From NCBI GenBank assembly GCA_019694355.1, contig JAIBCB010000002.1, forward strand, positions 434,001-498,000: a stretch of DNA of 64,000 bases. The letters are read 5' to 3'. Position numbers and translations under genes: made by a program. The DNA comes from Pyrinomonadaceae bacterium. Lineage in GTDB: Bacteria > Acidobacteriota > Blastocatellia > Pyrinomonadales > Pyrinomonadaceae. Under the pieces are notes generated by a model. It saw only the letters and a program-made list of their open reading frames with translations. It was not told the origin of the DNA and ran no database searches. Positions 51,468 to 60,598 of the stretch are shown one piece after another; the first letter of the stretch is position 1, and every line of letters begins with the position of its first letter.

Positions 51468-52337
51468 ATGAGTGCCATTGTAAGTGATGAGTTTGATGTT
51501 GTGCGGCAGCACGAACGCGAGGTCTCGGCCGGGGAAAGGTTCGAGTTCGGGAAGAATTGGGCCGCGTTCCTGAGCGTTCTTGACGAAGAGCGGATCGAAA
51601 CGGCCGTGCAGAGTCTTCGCGAAATGCTTGAGGTCGAAATGCTCGCCGGCAAACGTTTCCTTGATATCGGGTCGGGCAGCGGGCTTTTTTCGCTCGCCGC
51701 AAGACGGCTCGGAGCGGAGGTCGTTTCGTTCGATTTTGACACGAATTCTGTTGCCTGCACTCGAGAACTAAAGAAGCGGTACTTCGACTCTGACGCGAAC
51801 TGGCGCATCGAACAAGGTTCTGCGCTCGACGCAGAATTTGTCGCGAGCCTCGGAAAGTTTGACGTGGTCTATTCGTGGGGCGTGCTGCATCACACGGGCG
51901 AAATGTGGCGTGCGCTCGGAAATGCAGTTCTCCCGACGCAGAAAGGCGGCAAGCTTTTTGTCGCACTTTATAACGATACCGGCAGCCAGGCCGCACGTTG
52001 GCATTGGATAAAGAAAACATATTGCCGCCTGCCGCGTATTTTGAGAACGCCGTTCGCCGTCGCCGTAAGTTTACCCGACGAAGCAAAACGTCTCGCGTCC
52101 GCACTTTTGCGGTTCAAACCGATGGAATATGTTCATTCGTGGACGCGGTACAAGACGGGCCGCGGAATGAATCGTTGGTACGACATCATTGATTGGGTCG
52201 GCGGCTTTCCGTACGAGTACGCGAGCTTTGATGCAGTTTTCGAATTCTACAAAACGCGCGGTTTCACGCTCACAAAGATCATAAGCGGCGGCGTCGGACT
52301 CGGCTGTAACGAATTCGTTTTTGAGCGGAAGGACTAG
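51468..52337 (+). CDS. class I SAM-dependent methyltransferase
   Basis: The 289-residue enzyme has the SAM-binding motif I FLDIGSGSGLFSLAARRLG, motif II VVSFDFDTNSVACTRELK, and the post-motif segment FDVVYSWGVLHHTGEMW, in the order of class I methyltransferases. The VLHHT stretch is common in those acting on sugars or small molecules. The C-terminal third has large aromatic content (WYDIIDWVGGFPYEYASFDA), perhaps for substrate binding. It starts directly after the stop of the glycosyltransferase gene and so is translationally coupled. It may methylate the polymer made with its neighbours; that is inference. Its end overlaps the convergent kinase gene by 4 bp. Confidence 0.87.
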   Translation: MSAIVSDEFDVVRQHEREVSAGERFEFGKNWAAFLSVLDEERIETAVQSLREMLEVEMLAGKRFLDIGSGSGLFSLAARRLGAEVVSFDFDTNSVACTRELKKRYFDSDANWRIEQGSALDAEFVASLGKFDVVYSWGVLHHTGEMWRALGNAVLPTQKGGKLFVALYNDTGSQAARWHWIKKTYCRLPRILRTPFAVAVSLPDEAKRLASALLRFKPMEYVHSWTRYKTGRGMNRWYDIIDWVGGFPYEYASFDAVFEFYKTRGFTLTKIISGGVGLGCNEFVFERKD

Positions 52338-54769
52338 TCGCGCCCAAGTTTTGCCATCAACTCAAGCCAGCGAGGATCTTCGCGAAGCGTGATGAGGTTC
52401 TTGTCGCCTTCGAAATAAGGCCGGTTCTCATTTCCCAGTCGGATCGCTTTGTTGAGCCATTTGAAAGCAAGATCCTTGTCGCCGAGAAGGGCATACGACG
52501 CACCGACCCAATACGCCATATCATGATCGGCACGGGAGAGAGCGAGGGCTTCTTCTGTGAGTTCTTCTCGAGCTTCATCAAAGCGTCCATCGCCCGCAAG
52601 ATAGATCGCATAGAGCGGACGAATGCCGTCCATCTCCGGGTGCTCTTTTAGCACTGACCGCATCAGATCGATCGCTGCATCGGCATCGCCCTGATAGTAG
52701 TAAACGCCGGACCGAAAGATCTTCAGCATCGGGTGATTTGGCTCAACTCGCGTTCCACGGTCGAGCTCGTCGAGCGCCTTATTGTAATCGCCTTTGTATA
52801 TAAAGATCCGGGCCCGATTGTAGGCAGCGACCACGCGCGCCGCCGGATCGAGTTTCGAGAGCTTCTCAAATGCCTTGAGCGACTCTTCGTATTCGCCGTC
52901 GAGACGGTGCATCACGCCTTTTACAAAGAACAGGGCGGCATCGTTCGGGAATTGCCGTTCGAGCACGCGGATCTCCAGGCGGGCTTTCTTCTTCTCGCCG
53001 CGAGCCATATAGATCATCACCATCAGCACGCGAGCTTCGACGACATTCGGATCGTAATAGAAAGCCTTGCTGAACGCCGTCTCGGCGTAGGTGTAATCTT
53101 CAGGGTCGCCCATTCCCTTGAAAAGGCGATTCGCATAGCACGCTCCGAGACCGCTGTATGCAAGGGCAAAATGCGAATCCAGTTCGATGGCACGCTTGAA
53201 ATTGGCGATCGCCGCATCACAATCCTCAGAGTCGAGCGTGCTGAAGATAAATCGTGCAAAGGTGTCGCGGCCGCGAAGATATTCTTCCCAAGCTTCGGCA
53301 CTTTCGGTAGCGCGTCGGCCGAGCTTTTCCGCCTCGACATCGGAGAGTTCAAGCCGCAGGCCCTCGAGGATGCGTTGGGCGATGCTGTCCTGAATGGCGA
53401 GAATGTCGCTGCCTTCGGCATCAATTCGGTCGCTCCAGAGAATGTCGCCGGACGCGGTCTCAAGAAGCTGGGCCGTAACGCGAAGCTTGTTTCCCGCACG
53501 CAAAAAGCCCGCAGAGAGCACTGCGTTAACTCGAAGTTCGCGGCCTGCTGTGCCAGGATCGATACTCTTGCCCTGATATTTTGCGATCACCGAACTCGGC
53601 CGCACGATGATCGACCGTATCTGTGCCAACTCGGTGATAACGGCATCGGCGAGAGCGAACTCGTAGAACGCAGAATCTTTGTCATTTGCGAGATTCTGAA
53701 ACGGCAAGATCGCAACGCTCTTTTTCTCCGTTCCGGTCGCGGTCAGCAAAATATCAGGAGCCTGCGATGATTGACTGATCGAAAATGAGCCGGAATGAGC
53801 CGTGGATGTTCGTTCCGGAGCGGAACGGCCGGTGAACCAATTCAGCATTCGCTTTACGGCACCGCCATCAGCGTGAGACGGAGAAAAAGTATCTGTGTTC
53901 AAGAGCTGTACTCCGGCGATCTCATGCAGGATGTTGCGTAAGTCATCGCGCATTTGAGCGATCTTTTGATAACGGTCTTTCGGATCTTTGGCAAGAGCCT
54001 TGTCTATAACGGCCTGGAGATGGGCCGGAACAGCGTCGCGTCGTGCTTCGGCGATCGATTTCGGAGTTCCGTATAAGACTTGATGTCGCACATCGATAAC
54101 GCTTTTTCCCTGGAACGGCCAAATGCCGGTGAGCATCTCGTAAAGCAGAACGCCGGTGGAAAAAATGTCTGAGCGGACGTCGGCGCGTTCGCCTCGGGCT
54201 TGTTCAGGTGCGGCGTAAGTTGCCGTGCCGTAAGGAATGCCGAGCTCGGTAATGTCGCTCGCCCGTTTTGAGCCGCCTCCGGCGTCGGTATGCTCGTCTT
54301 CGAGCAGCTTTGCGAGGCCAAAATCCAGGATCTTCACCTGGCCAGAATCTGCGACCATTACGTTGCCGGCCTTGATGTCCCGATGAATGATGTTCTTTGA
54401 ATGGGCGTATGCGAGAGCGTCGGTGACCTGGATAGCGATGGAGACCGCACTTTTTAATTCGAGCGGGCGGCCCGAAACAAGCTGTCGAACATTCTTCCCT
54501 TCAATGAACTGCATCGCGATGTAGTACGTGCCGTTAGACTCACTGAAGTCGTAAATTGTACAGATGTTCGGGTGATCGAGCTGTGAGCAGAGTTGGGCCT
54601 CGCGTTCAAAACGTTTGAAGTTTGCGGTCTTCTTTGTGAGCTCAGGAGGCAGGACCTTAATGACCGCGGTGCGGTTGAGTTTTGAGTCAAGAGCCTTGTA
54701 AACGGTTCCTTGGCCGCCGGAACCGATCTTTTCCAGGATCTTGTACTGATTGATCTGCGAGTCAACCAT
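52334..54769 (-). CDS. soluble Ser/Thr protein kinase with TolB-like and TPR domains
   Basis: The 811-residue protein has an N-terminal kinase domain (about 8-285) with GSGGQG at 16-21, K38, HRDIKAGN at 129-136 and DFG at 149-151, all intact. A linker (285-345) follows, then a TolB/FlgO-like domain (about 348-480, VAILPFQNLANDKDSAF, RVTAQLLETASGDILWSDR). About eight TPR units run from 485 to the end (FKRAIELDSHFALAYSGLGA, AFEKLSKLDPAARVVAAYN). No membrane helix is visible, unlike the two kinases at 5-11 kb. The plan is known from Acidobacteriota and adenylate-cyclase-linked proteins, where the TolB-like and TPR parts bind partners. No substrate can be named. Confidence 0.92.
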   Translation of the reverse strand: MVDSQINQYKILEKIGSGGQGTVYKALDSKLNRTAVIKVLPPELTKKTANFKRFEREAQLCSQLDHPNICTIYDFSESNGTYYIAMQFIEGKNVRQLVSGRPLELKSAVSIAIQVTDALAYAHSKNIIHRDIKAGNVMVADSGQVKILDFGLAKLLEDEHTDAGGGSKRASDITELGIPYGTATYAAPEQARGERADVRSDIFSTGVLLYEMLTGIWPFQGKSVIDVRHQVLYGTPKSIAEARRDAVPAHLQAVIDKALAKDPKDRYQKIAQMRDDLRNILHEIAGVQLLNTDTFSPSHADGGAVKRMLNWFTGRSAPERTSTAHSGSFSISQSSQAPDILLTATGTEKKSVAILPFQNLANDKDSAFYEFALADAVITELAQIRSIIVRPSSVIAKYQGKSIDPGTAGRELRVNAVLSAGFLRAGNKLRVTAQLLETASGDILWSDRIDAEGSDILAIQDSIAQRILEGLRLELSDVEAEKLGRRATESAEAWEEYLRGRDTFARFIFSTLDSEDCDAAIANFKRAIELDSHFALAYSGLGACYANRLFKGMGDPEDYTYAETAFSKAFYYDPNVVEARVLMVMIYMARGEKKKARLEIRVLERQFPNDAALFFVKGVMHRLDGEYEESLKAFEKLSKLDPAARVVAAYNRARIFIYKGDYNKALDELDRGTRVEPNHPMLKIFRSGVYYYQGDADAAIDLMRSVLKEHPEMDGIRPLYAIYLAGDGRFDEAREELTEEALALSRADHDMAYWVGASYALLGDKDLAFKWLNKAIRLGNENRPYFEGDKNLITLREDPRWLELMAKLGRD

Positions 54770-54996
54770 AAACAGCGGCAGCCGCTTGCAGGCCGAATAA
54801 AGTATTTCTTTCGGATTCTTGCAACGCTACCCAAAACACGTTCTTAGGCGTGTAAAAACCAAAACTCCAATTATTGCCGTCTCAATCAATAATCCCAAAC
54901 GCAAAAACGCGATTTTTATGCGTTCGAAAAACAAAATCTCAAATCCTGGCCGTTATGGTAAGCTGGACGGCCAACTGCCGTCCCTTAATAAACCGT

Positions 54997-55218
54997 TCAG
55001 CCACGAGGCGGATCGCCCCACCCGGAGCCGAGAAACTTGCCGTCTCGAACGAATGTCGGCACCGTCGGGTCGCCGTTGCTGAACGCAAGCATATCGCGGC
55101 GATGCTTCATGTCGTTTTGAGCATCATACTCAATAAAAGGTTCGCCGAGACTGTTGTAATGGTCTTTTGCTTTTTTGCAATACGGGCAGCCGGGTTTTGT
55201 ATAGATCACCAAGGCCAT
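54997..55218 (-). CDS. glutaredoxin-like protein, 73 residues
   Basis: The short protein has the glutaredoxin start ALVIYTKPGCPYCKKAKDHY with the CPYC active site at 11-14, and the cis-proline motif TVPTFVRDGKFLG. It is shorter than normal glutaredoxins by about ten residues and ends in GSGWGDPPRG rather than the usual GG helix. It should reduce disulfides or glutathione/other-thiol adducts in the cytoplasm. It lies near a rhodanese and a 2Fe-2S protein. The stop is TGA, but nothing suggests a selenocysteine; the active site already has cysteine. Confidence 0.87.
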   Translation of the reverse strand: MALVIYTKPGCPYCKKAKDHYNSLGEPFIEYDAQNDMKHRRDMLAFSNGDPTVPTFVRDGKFLGSGWGDPPRG

Positions 55219-55301
55219 TGTTCAAACCTACACCTTTTGGCTATCATTTCATAGTCAGAACGCTAAATCTCATTCAATCGCTTCGGATATAATAAAAAGA
55301 A

Positions 55302-55595
55302 ATGTCGAATCCGGATATTTTTACGCCTTATGAAAGGCTGGTCGAGATCACGATACTTGATAAGAAATGTGAGGTGCCGGAGAACAACACGCTTCTGCGC
55401 TGCTTTCAATTTCTTGCAATGGATTCGGTCTCGCAGGCCGATCTTTGCTGGAATGGTGATTGTCTGAACTGCCAGGTTTGGATAAAGAACGGCGAAAAAG
55501 AAAAAGGCGTGATCTCTTGTCGTACGAAAGTCGTCGAGGGCATGGAGATCGTTCGCCTTTCAACTGAAATGGAACTCGCCGGTATCAGTACTTAG
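55302..55595 (+). CDS. 2Fe-2S ferredoxin-like protein, 97 residues
   Basis: C49-x4-C54-x2-C57-x15-C73 (in DLCWNGDCLNCQVW and VISCRTK) matches the cysteine spacing of 2Fe-2S clusters in the ferredoxin superfamily, close to the iron-sulfur subunits of fumarate/succinate reductases. The first strands (ERLVEITILDKKCEVPENNT) and LRCFQFLAMDS are the ferredoxin entry. It is a soluble electron carrier, partner unknown. Its last 11 bases overlap the end of the convergent rhodanese gene. Confidence 0.8.
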   Translation: MSNPDIFTPYERLVEITILDKKCEVPENNTLLRCFQFLAMDSVSQADLCWNGDCLNCQVWIKNGEKEKGVISCRTKVVEGMEIVRLSTEMELAGIST

Positions 55596-55905
55596 GTACC
55601 GAAGGATCTACATCGTTCGACCAAGCTGTGATCCCGCCCGTAAGATTTGTCAGCTCACCCTGAAAGCCGGCAGCCTGCAAGGCCTCGATCGCCTTTGCAC
55701 TGCGGACACCGCCTTTGCAATGGACGACCGTGTCGCGCGAAGGGTCAATCTCGTTCATACGAGCGACGACCTGTCCGAGCGGGATGAGCGTTGCACCATC
55801 GATCTTCGCGAAAGCGTTCTCATCCGGTTCGCGCACGTCGATCAATTGAACGTCTTCGCCCGCCTCGATCTTCTGGTGTAACTCCTTTGCTGTAATCGTT
55901 TTCAT
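55585..55905 (-). CDS. rhodanese-like sulfurtransferase, 106 residues
   Basis: A single rhodanese domain of usual size. VQLIDVREPDENAFAKI is the entry, and C63 in VVHCKGGVRSAKAIEAL sits in the six-residue active-site loop, so persulfide transfer is expected. LQAAGFQGELTNLTGGITAW is the family end. Single-domain rhodaneses supply sulfur for thiolation, iron-sulfur repair or cyanide handling. It converges with the 2Fe-2S gene, overlapping by 11 bp. Confidence 0.93.
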   Translation of the reverse strand: MKTITAKELHQKIEAGEDVQLIDVREPDENAFAKIDGATLIPLGQVVARMNEIDPSRDTVVHCKGGVRSAKAIEALQAAGFQGELTNLTGGITAWSNDVDPSVPKY

Positions 55906-56067
55906 AAATATACCTCCGAGAGATTTGCTGTGAAACTACAATGTCCTTAACTCTAGCATTAACCAAGAACGACATTATACGCGAGCGGGCATTGGCGTTG
56001 ACAATTCTTTACATCTTCGCTGATTGCTCACTACGGCAAATTTTGTAGAATATTTAATCAATAAGCA

Positions 56068-57363
56068 ATGTCAAGACTGTTTTTCAGCCGCGCCGCTTTT
56101 GCATTTGTATTTGCGGCGATTTGTATCTTAGCCGCATGCAGCCGGAACGCGCCGAAAATTGCGTCGCCGGAAAACTCTGCAAATGATACGCCCATCGCGA
56201 TAACCGTCGGGAAGAGTGAATCTCGAGACGTCGCCTCTACCATCGATGCGACCGGATCGCTGACCGCTCAGGAAAAGTCGAACGTCTCGCCAAAGACTGC
56301 GGGACGGCTCTCGAATGTTTTTGTCAACGTGGGTGATTTCGTTCGTGAGGGCCAGACACTTGCAAAGGTCGATGACCGCGATGCGAAGATTCGGCTTGAA
56401 TCCGCTCGTGCGGCCGTTCGGCAGGCGAAGGCCGGCGTTCTACAAGCTGAGGCTAAATTGGGCCTGCTTGGCGGCGGTAAGTTCACGGCGACCGCCGTGC
56501 CGGAGGTTCTAACGGCACGTGCGAATCTCGAACAGACCAATCTTGAATTGAAGCAGGCTGAGGCGAATGAAAAGCGTTATCGCGAACTGACCGAAAGCGG
56601 TGACGTCGCGATGATCACATACGAGCAATACAAGACCGCCCGAGACACCGCTCGTGCCAGAGCGAATGCCGCTCAGCAGCAGCTTGAGGCAACGATCAAC
56701 GTCGCCCGTCAGAGCAATCAAGCGATCGTCAGCGCACAGGCGGCCGTTGCTACTGCACAAACGCAGGTCGATGACGCCGAACGCGTTCTTGCTGACACGG
56801 TCATTAAGGCTCCATTCTCAGGTTATGTGAGTGACCGTCCGACTTCTGTTGGCGAATACGTCTCGTCTTCGTCTGTGATCGCGACCGTACTAAGGACGAA
56901 CCCGATCAAAGCCATAATTCAGGTGCCGGAAGCAGACGTGCCGAGCGTAAGGGTCGGGGCCGTTGTGACGATAACCGTAGATGCCTATAAGGACCAGAAC
57001 TTTGCGGGCAAGATCTCCGCGGTCAATCCGGCGATCGATGCGACTTCAAGAGCGGCGTCGGTAGAGGCCTTGATCGATAATCCAGACAATCAACTGCGGC
57101 AAGGAATGTTCGCAACGACGCGGATCGTTCGCGAAGGCGGCACAAAAGGGATCTTTGTTCCGAAGACGGCGATCTTTCACGATGTTTCAACGCAATCGTT
57201 CCGTGTCTTTGTGATAGCGGACGGCGTGGCAAAACTCAAGGTCGTGCAGGTCGGCCGTGAAGAAGGCGATTGGCAGCAGATCCTATCGGGCGTCGATGCG
57301 GATCAACCGGTCGCGACGAGCAACGTTGGGCAGCTTTACGAGGGCGCAAAAGTATCGTCGTAA
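56068..57363 (+). CDS. RND efflux periplasmic adaptor (membrane fusion lipoprotein)
   Basis: The 431-residue protein has a lipobox ending at C24 (ICILAACS), so it is a lipoprotein. The membrane fusion plan follows: a lipoyl-like domain (LTAQEKSNVSPKTAGRLSNV and FVREGQTLAKVDDRDA), a coiled coil (about 115-235, AEANEKRYRELTESGDVAM), the second lipoyl half (VIKAPFSGYVSDRPTSVGEY) and beta-barrel domains (VTITVDAYKDQNFAGKISAV). It links the inner-membrane pump to the outer-membrane channel. It is the first gene of the three-gene operon and is 16 bp from the pump gene. Confidence 0.93.
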   Translation: MSRLFFSRAAFAFVFAAICILAACSRNAPKIASPENSANDTPIAITVGKSESRDVASTIDATGSLTAQEKSNVSPKTAGRLSNVFVNVGDFVREGQTLAKVDDRDAKIRLESARAAVRQAKAGVLQAEAKLGLLGGGKFTATAVPEVLTARANLEQTNLELKQAEANEKRYRELTESGDVAMITYEQYKTARDTARARANAAQQQLEATINVARQSNQAIVSAQAAVATAQTQVDDAERVLADTVIKAPFSGYVSDRPTSVGEYVSSSSVIATVLRTNPIKAIIQVPEADVPSVRVGAVVTITVDAYKDQNFAGKISAVNPAIDATSRAASVEALIDNPDNQLRQGMFATTRIVREGGTKGIFVPKTAIFHDVSTQSFRVFVIADGVAKLKVVQVGREEGDWQQILSGVDADQPVATSNVGQLYEGAKVSS

Positions 57364-57379
57364 AGGTGGGGAGTAGTTT

Positions 57380-60300
57380 ATGCAGTGGCTCGCCGAAATT
57401 TGTGTTCATCGACCGGTCTTCGCGACCGTGATCGTGATGTTCCTGACGGTCGTCGGAGCATTCAGCTTCTTTACGCTCGGCGTCGATCGATTTCCTAAGA
57501 TCGACGTGCCCACCATTTCTGTCTCGACCAGCAATTCCGGTGCGGCTCCGGCCGAGATGGAGTCCGAGGTCACGGATCCGATCGAAGGTGTCCTAAATAC
57601 GGTCCCGGGCGTGGACGAAATGCGTTCCTCGTCATCCCGCGGCAGTTCGCGGATCACGCTAAGCTTTAACCTCGAAAAGGATCCCGACCAGGCTTTCCAG
57701 GAAGTTCAGCAGAAGCTGAGTACGATCACTTGGCGTCTTCCCGAAGAGGCCGATCCGCCCGTTGCAAGAAAGAGCGATCCGGATTCGTCGCCTGTGTTGA
57801 TGTATGCGGTCAGTTCGCCTCGCGATATCAGCGAGTTGAGCGACATGGTCGAGGTTCTGATCCAGGAGAAGATCGAATCTGCCGATGGCGTCGGCGAGGT
57901 CGTCGTTTTTGGCGGCCGACCAAAGCAGATCAAACTCTATGTCGATCCCGACAAACTTAGAGCGTACGGCCTCTCGGTAAACCAAGTTGCGTCGGCCGTC
58001 TCGGCTCAGAACCAGGAGATGCCGGGCGGCACTTTGGTCGAGGGAGCAAAGACCGTCGGCCTTCGCACGATAAGTAAGTTAACGAACGTCGAAGAATTCA
58101 ACGACATCGTTGTTGCAACGAAGAATGGATTTCCGATCAAGTTCCGGCAGGTTGGCCGTGTTCTGGAGACAGGTGAGGATCCTTCGAGCACCTATTCGCT
58201 CGACAATAATCCGACAGTTGCACTCGCGATCAGAAAGCAATCCGGTGCAAATACCGTCGCTCTTATCAACGCCGTTAAGGAGCGAATGGCCGAGATCGTG
58301 CCGACCTTGCCAAAGGATTTTAAGGTCGCCGTTATTCGCGATCAGTCCGAATTCATCGAGAATTCGCTCCACGCGATCGAAGAGCACCTTGTGATCGGGG
58401 CTATCTTCGCAGCGGTCGTAGTGTTTTTCTTTCTTTGGAATTTCCGGTCAACTCTCATCGCGGCCCTTGCGATCCCGACATCGATCATTGCGGCATTTGC
58501 GTTGATCGCGGCCTTGGGATATTCGCTCAACCAGATGACGATGCTTGCGCTGACCTTAATGGTCGGCATCGTTATTGATGATGCGATCGTGGTGCTCGAA
58601 AATATCTATCGCTTTGTCGAAGAAAAGGGGATGGACCCGTTCAAGGCTGCGGTCGAAGGCACACGCGAGATCGGGCTTGCGGTTCTTGCAACGACGTTGT
58701 CTCTTCTCGCGGTATTCATTCCTGTAGGGTTTATGACAGGGATCGTGGGACGGTTCATGTCGTCCTTCGGCCTTACTTCGGCAGCTGCGATCGCGGTCAG
58801 CCTGATCGTTTCATTCACGCTGACGCCGATGCTCGCGGCCCGCTGGATCAAGCCGAAAAAGACGAGCTCAGAGCCGCTGCCGCCTGAGATCCGCGATGAT
58901 CCGACGGTCGCGTATGCTGTCGAGCACGAAACAGACTCAAAGAGCGGTTGGTTTTACGCGAAGATCGATGCGGGGTACACAACACTGCTCAAGCTCGCGA
59001 TGCGGTTCCGTTGGGCCGTTGTCCTGATCTGTATCCTGACCGTCGCTTCGATCTATCCGCTCTATAAGTTCGTGGGAATGGCATTCCTGCCCGATGAGGA
59101 CGAATCGAGCTTCCAGGTGAACGTCCGCGGGCCACAGGGAACTTCGCTTGCGGCGACGCAGTCGATCGTTGACCGGATCTCTCGTGACATTAAAGAGAAA
59201 GTTCCCGGCCTTTTGAATTCGACCGTCAACGTCGGCGGCTATGGCGGCGGCGGAAGCGGCAATTCGGGCACCGTCAGTGTGAACCTCGTACCGGTAAATC
59301 AGCGTTCGCAGAGCCAGGCCGAAATAATGGGTATGGTTCGCGGATTGGTCAAGCCCTATTCGAATAAGGATTGGCGCATCAACGTGTCTGCTGCCTCATC
59401 GATCGCACAAGGTATCGGTTTGGGCCGCGGCGGCTCAGGTATTGGCTATTTCATTTCGGGCCCCGATATGGAACAGCTAAATTCCTACGCCGACCAACTC
59501 GTTGAAAAGATGCAGCAGGATCCGATCTTCCGCGATCCGGATAATTCGGTCGATGTAGGTACGCCGGAGGTCCGCTTTGTGATCGATCGCGTGCGTGCCG
59601 CCGATCTTGGTGTCGATGCCGGTAATATCGCTCGTGCTTTGAATATTGCGGCCGCGGGCCAGCGAGTTTCGACCTTTAGCGAAGGCACGAAGCAATACGA
59701 TGTGATGGTGCAGGCGGACGAACGTTTTCGGCGAACACGCGATAATCTTCGGTTATTTACTGTGAGTTCGTCAAAAGGCGAACCTGTTCCGCTCGACCGC
59801 GTCGTTACCGCACAGGAATCGCTTAGCCCTTCATCGATCCAACGGCTTAACCGTCAACGCGTCGTTACTATCTCGTCCGGCCTGCCGCCGAACGCTTCAG
59901 AGTCCGATGCTCTTGCTCACCTTAAGGAACTCGTAAAGTCATTGAATATGCCGGCGGAATATTCGAGCGGCGTGACCGGCCAATCGAAGGAACTTGAACG
60001 TGCATACAGCTCGTTCATGCTCGCGTTCCTGCTTTCGTTCGTCTTTATGTATCTTGTGCTGGCAGCACAGTTCGAATCGTTCATACACCCGATCACGATC
60101 CTGTTAACGCTTCCGCTTTCGGTGCCGTTCGCACTCCTTTCGACGGCGCTCGCAGGGCAGACCCTTAATATATTCTCGGCCCTTGGCATATTGCTGTTAT
60201 TCGGCGTCGTCAAGAAGAACGCTATTTTGCAGATCGACCATACAAATTCGCTGCGTGCGAAGGGCATGGCCCGCTATGATGCGATCATTCAGGCGAATCG

Positions 60301-60598
60301 TGACCGCCTGCGACCGATCCTGATGACGACGATCGCTCTTGTCGCGGGAATGATCCCGCTTATTGTCGGCAGCGGTGCCGGTGCCGCAACGAACCGCTCG
60401 ATCGGCATCCTGGTCGTCGGCGGACAGTCTCTGTGCCTGCTGTTGACACTGTTGACCGTGCCAGTCTTCTATTCGCTTTTTGACGATGCGGCGGAAACGA
60501 CACTTTGGCGAAAGATCGCAAGTCCGTTCCACAAGCTGGTGCAAAGTCTCCGACGGAATAAAGATGAAAATTCGGGGGAGTCGATCGAGCATTCGTGA
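57380..60598 (+). CDS. RND efflux pump, HAE1 (AcrB-like) family
   Basis: The 1072-residue pump has 12 membrane helices in two similar halves and two large periplasmic loops. The proton-relay residues of AcrB are conserved: D400-D401 in GIVIDDAIVVLENIY and K945 in GVVKKNAILQIDHTN. It begins FATVIVMFLTVVGAFSFFTL and continues VDRFPKIDVPTISVSTSN. A long polar insert (about 490-530) lies after helix six. It should export hydrophobic or amphipathic compounds using the proton gradient. GGGGAG lies six bases before ATG. The gene starts 16 bp after the adaptor, and its stop overlaps the GTG start of the channel gene. Confidence 0.95.
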   Translation: MQWLAEICVHRPVFATVIVMFLTVVGAFSFFTLGVDRFPKIDVPTISVSTSNSGAAPAEMESEVTDPIEGVLNTVPGVDEMRSSSSRGSSRITLSFNLEKDPDQAFQEVQQKLSTITWRLPEEADPPVARKSDPDSSPVLMYAVSSPRDISELSDMVEVLIQEKIESADGVGEVVVFGGRPKQIKLYVDPDKLRAYGLSVNQVASAVSAQNQEMPGGTLVEGAKTVGLRTISKLTNVEEFNDIVVATKNGFPIKFRQVGRVLETGEDPSSTYSLDNNPTVALAIRKQSGANTVALINAVKERMAEIVPTLPKDFKVAVIRDQSEFIENSLHAIEEHLVIGAIFAAVVVFFFLWNFRSTLIAALAIPTSIIAAFALIAALGYSLNQMTMLALTLMVGIVIDDAIVVLENIYRFVEEKGMDPFKAAVEGTREIGLAVLATTLSLLAVFIPVGFMTGIVGRFMSSFGLTSAAAIAVSLIVSFTLTPMLAARWIKPKKTSSEPLPPEIRDDPTVAYAVEHETDSKSGWFYAKIDAGYTTLLKLAMRFRWAVVLICILTVASIYPLYKFVGMAFLPDEDESSFQVNVRGPQGTSLAATQSIVDRISRDIKEKVPGLLNSTVNVGGYGGGGSGNSGTVSVNLVPVNQRSQSQAEIMGMVRGLVKPYSNKDWRINVSAASSIAQGIGLGRGGSGIGYFISGPDMEQLNSYADQLVEKMQQDPIFRDPDNSVDVGTPEVRFVIDRVRAADLGVDAGNIARALNIAAAGQRVSTFSEGTKQYDVMVQADERFRRTRDNLRLFTVSSSKGEPVPLDRVVTAQESLSPSSIQRLNRQRVVTISSGLPPNASESDALAHLKELVKSLNMPAEYSSGVTGQSKELERAYSSFMLAFLLSFVFMYLVLAAQFESFIHPITILLTLPLSVPFALLSTALAGQTLNIFSALGILLLFGVVKKNAILQIDHTNSLRAKGMARYDAIIQANRDRLRPILMTTIALVAGMIPLIVGSGAGAATNRSIGILVVGGQSLCLLLTLLTVPVFYSLFDDAAETTLWRKIASPFHKLVQSLRRNKDENSGESIEHS

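Noticed and set aside
54990..55010. The TGA stop of the glutaredoxin gene as a selenocysteine codon.
   Set aside because: The active site already has CPYC, no stem-loop was noticed after it, and the reading frame beyond gives only a few residues.
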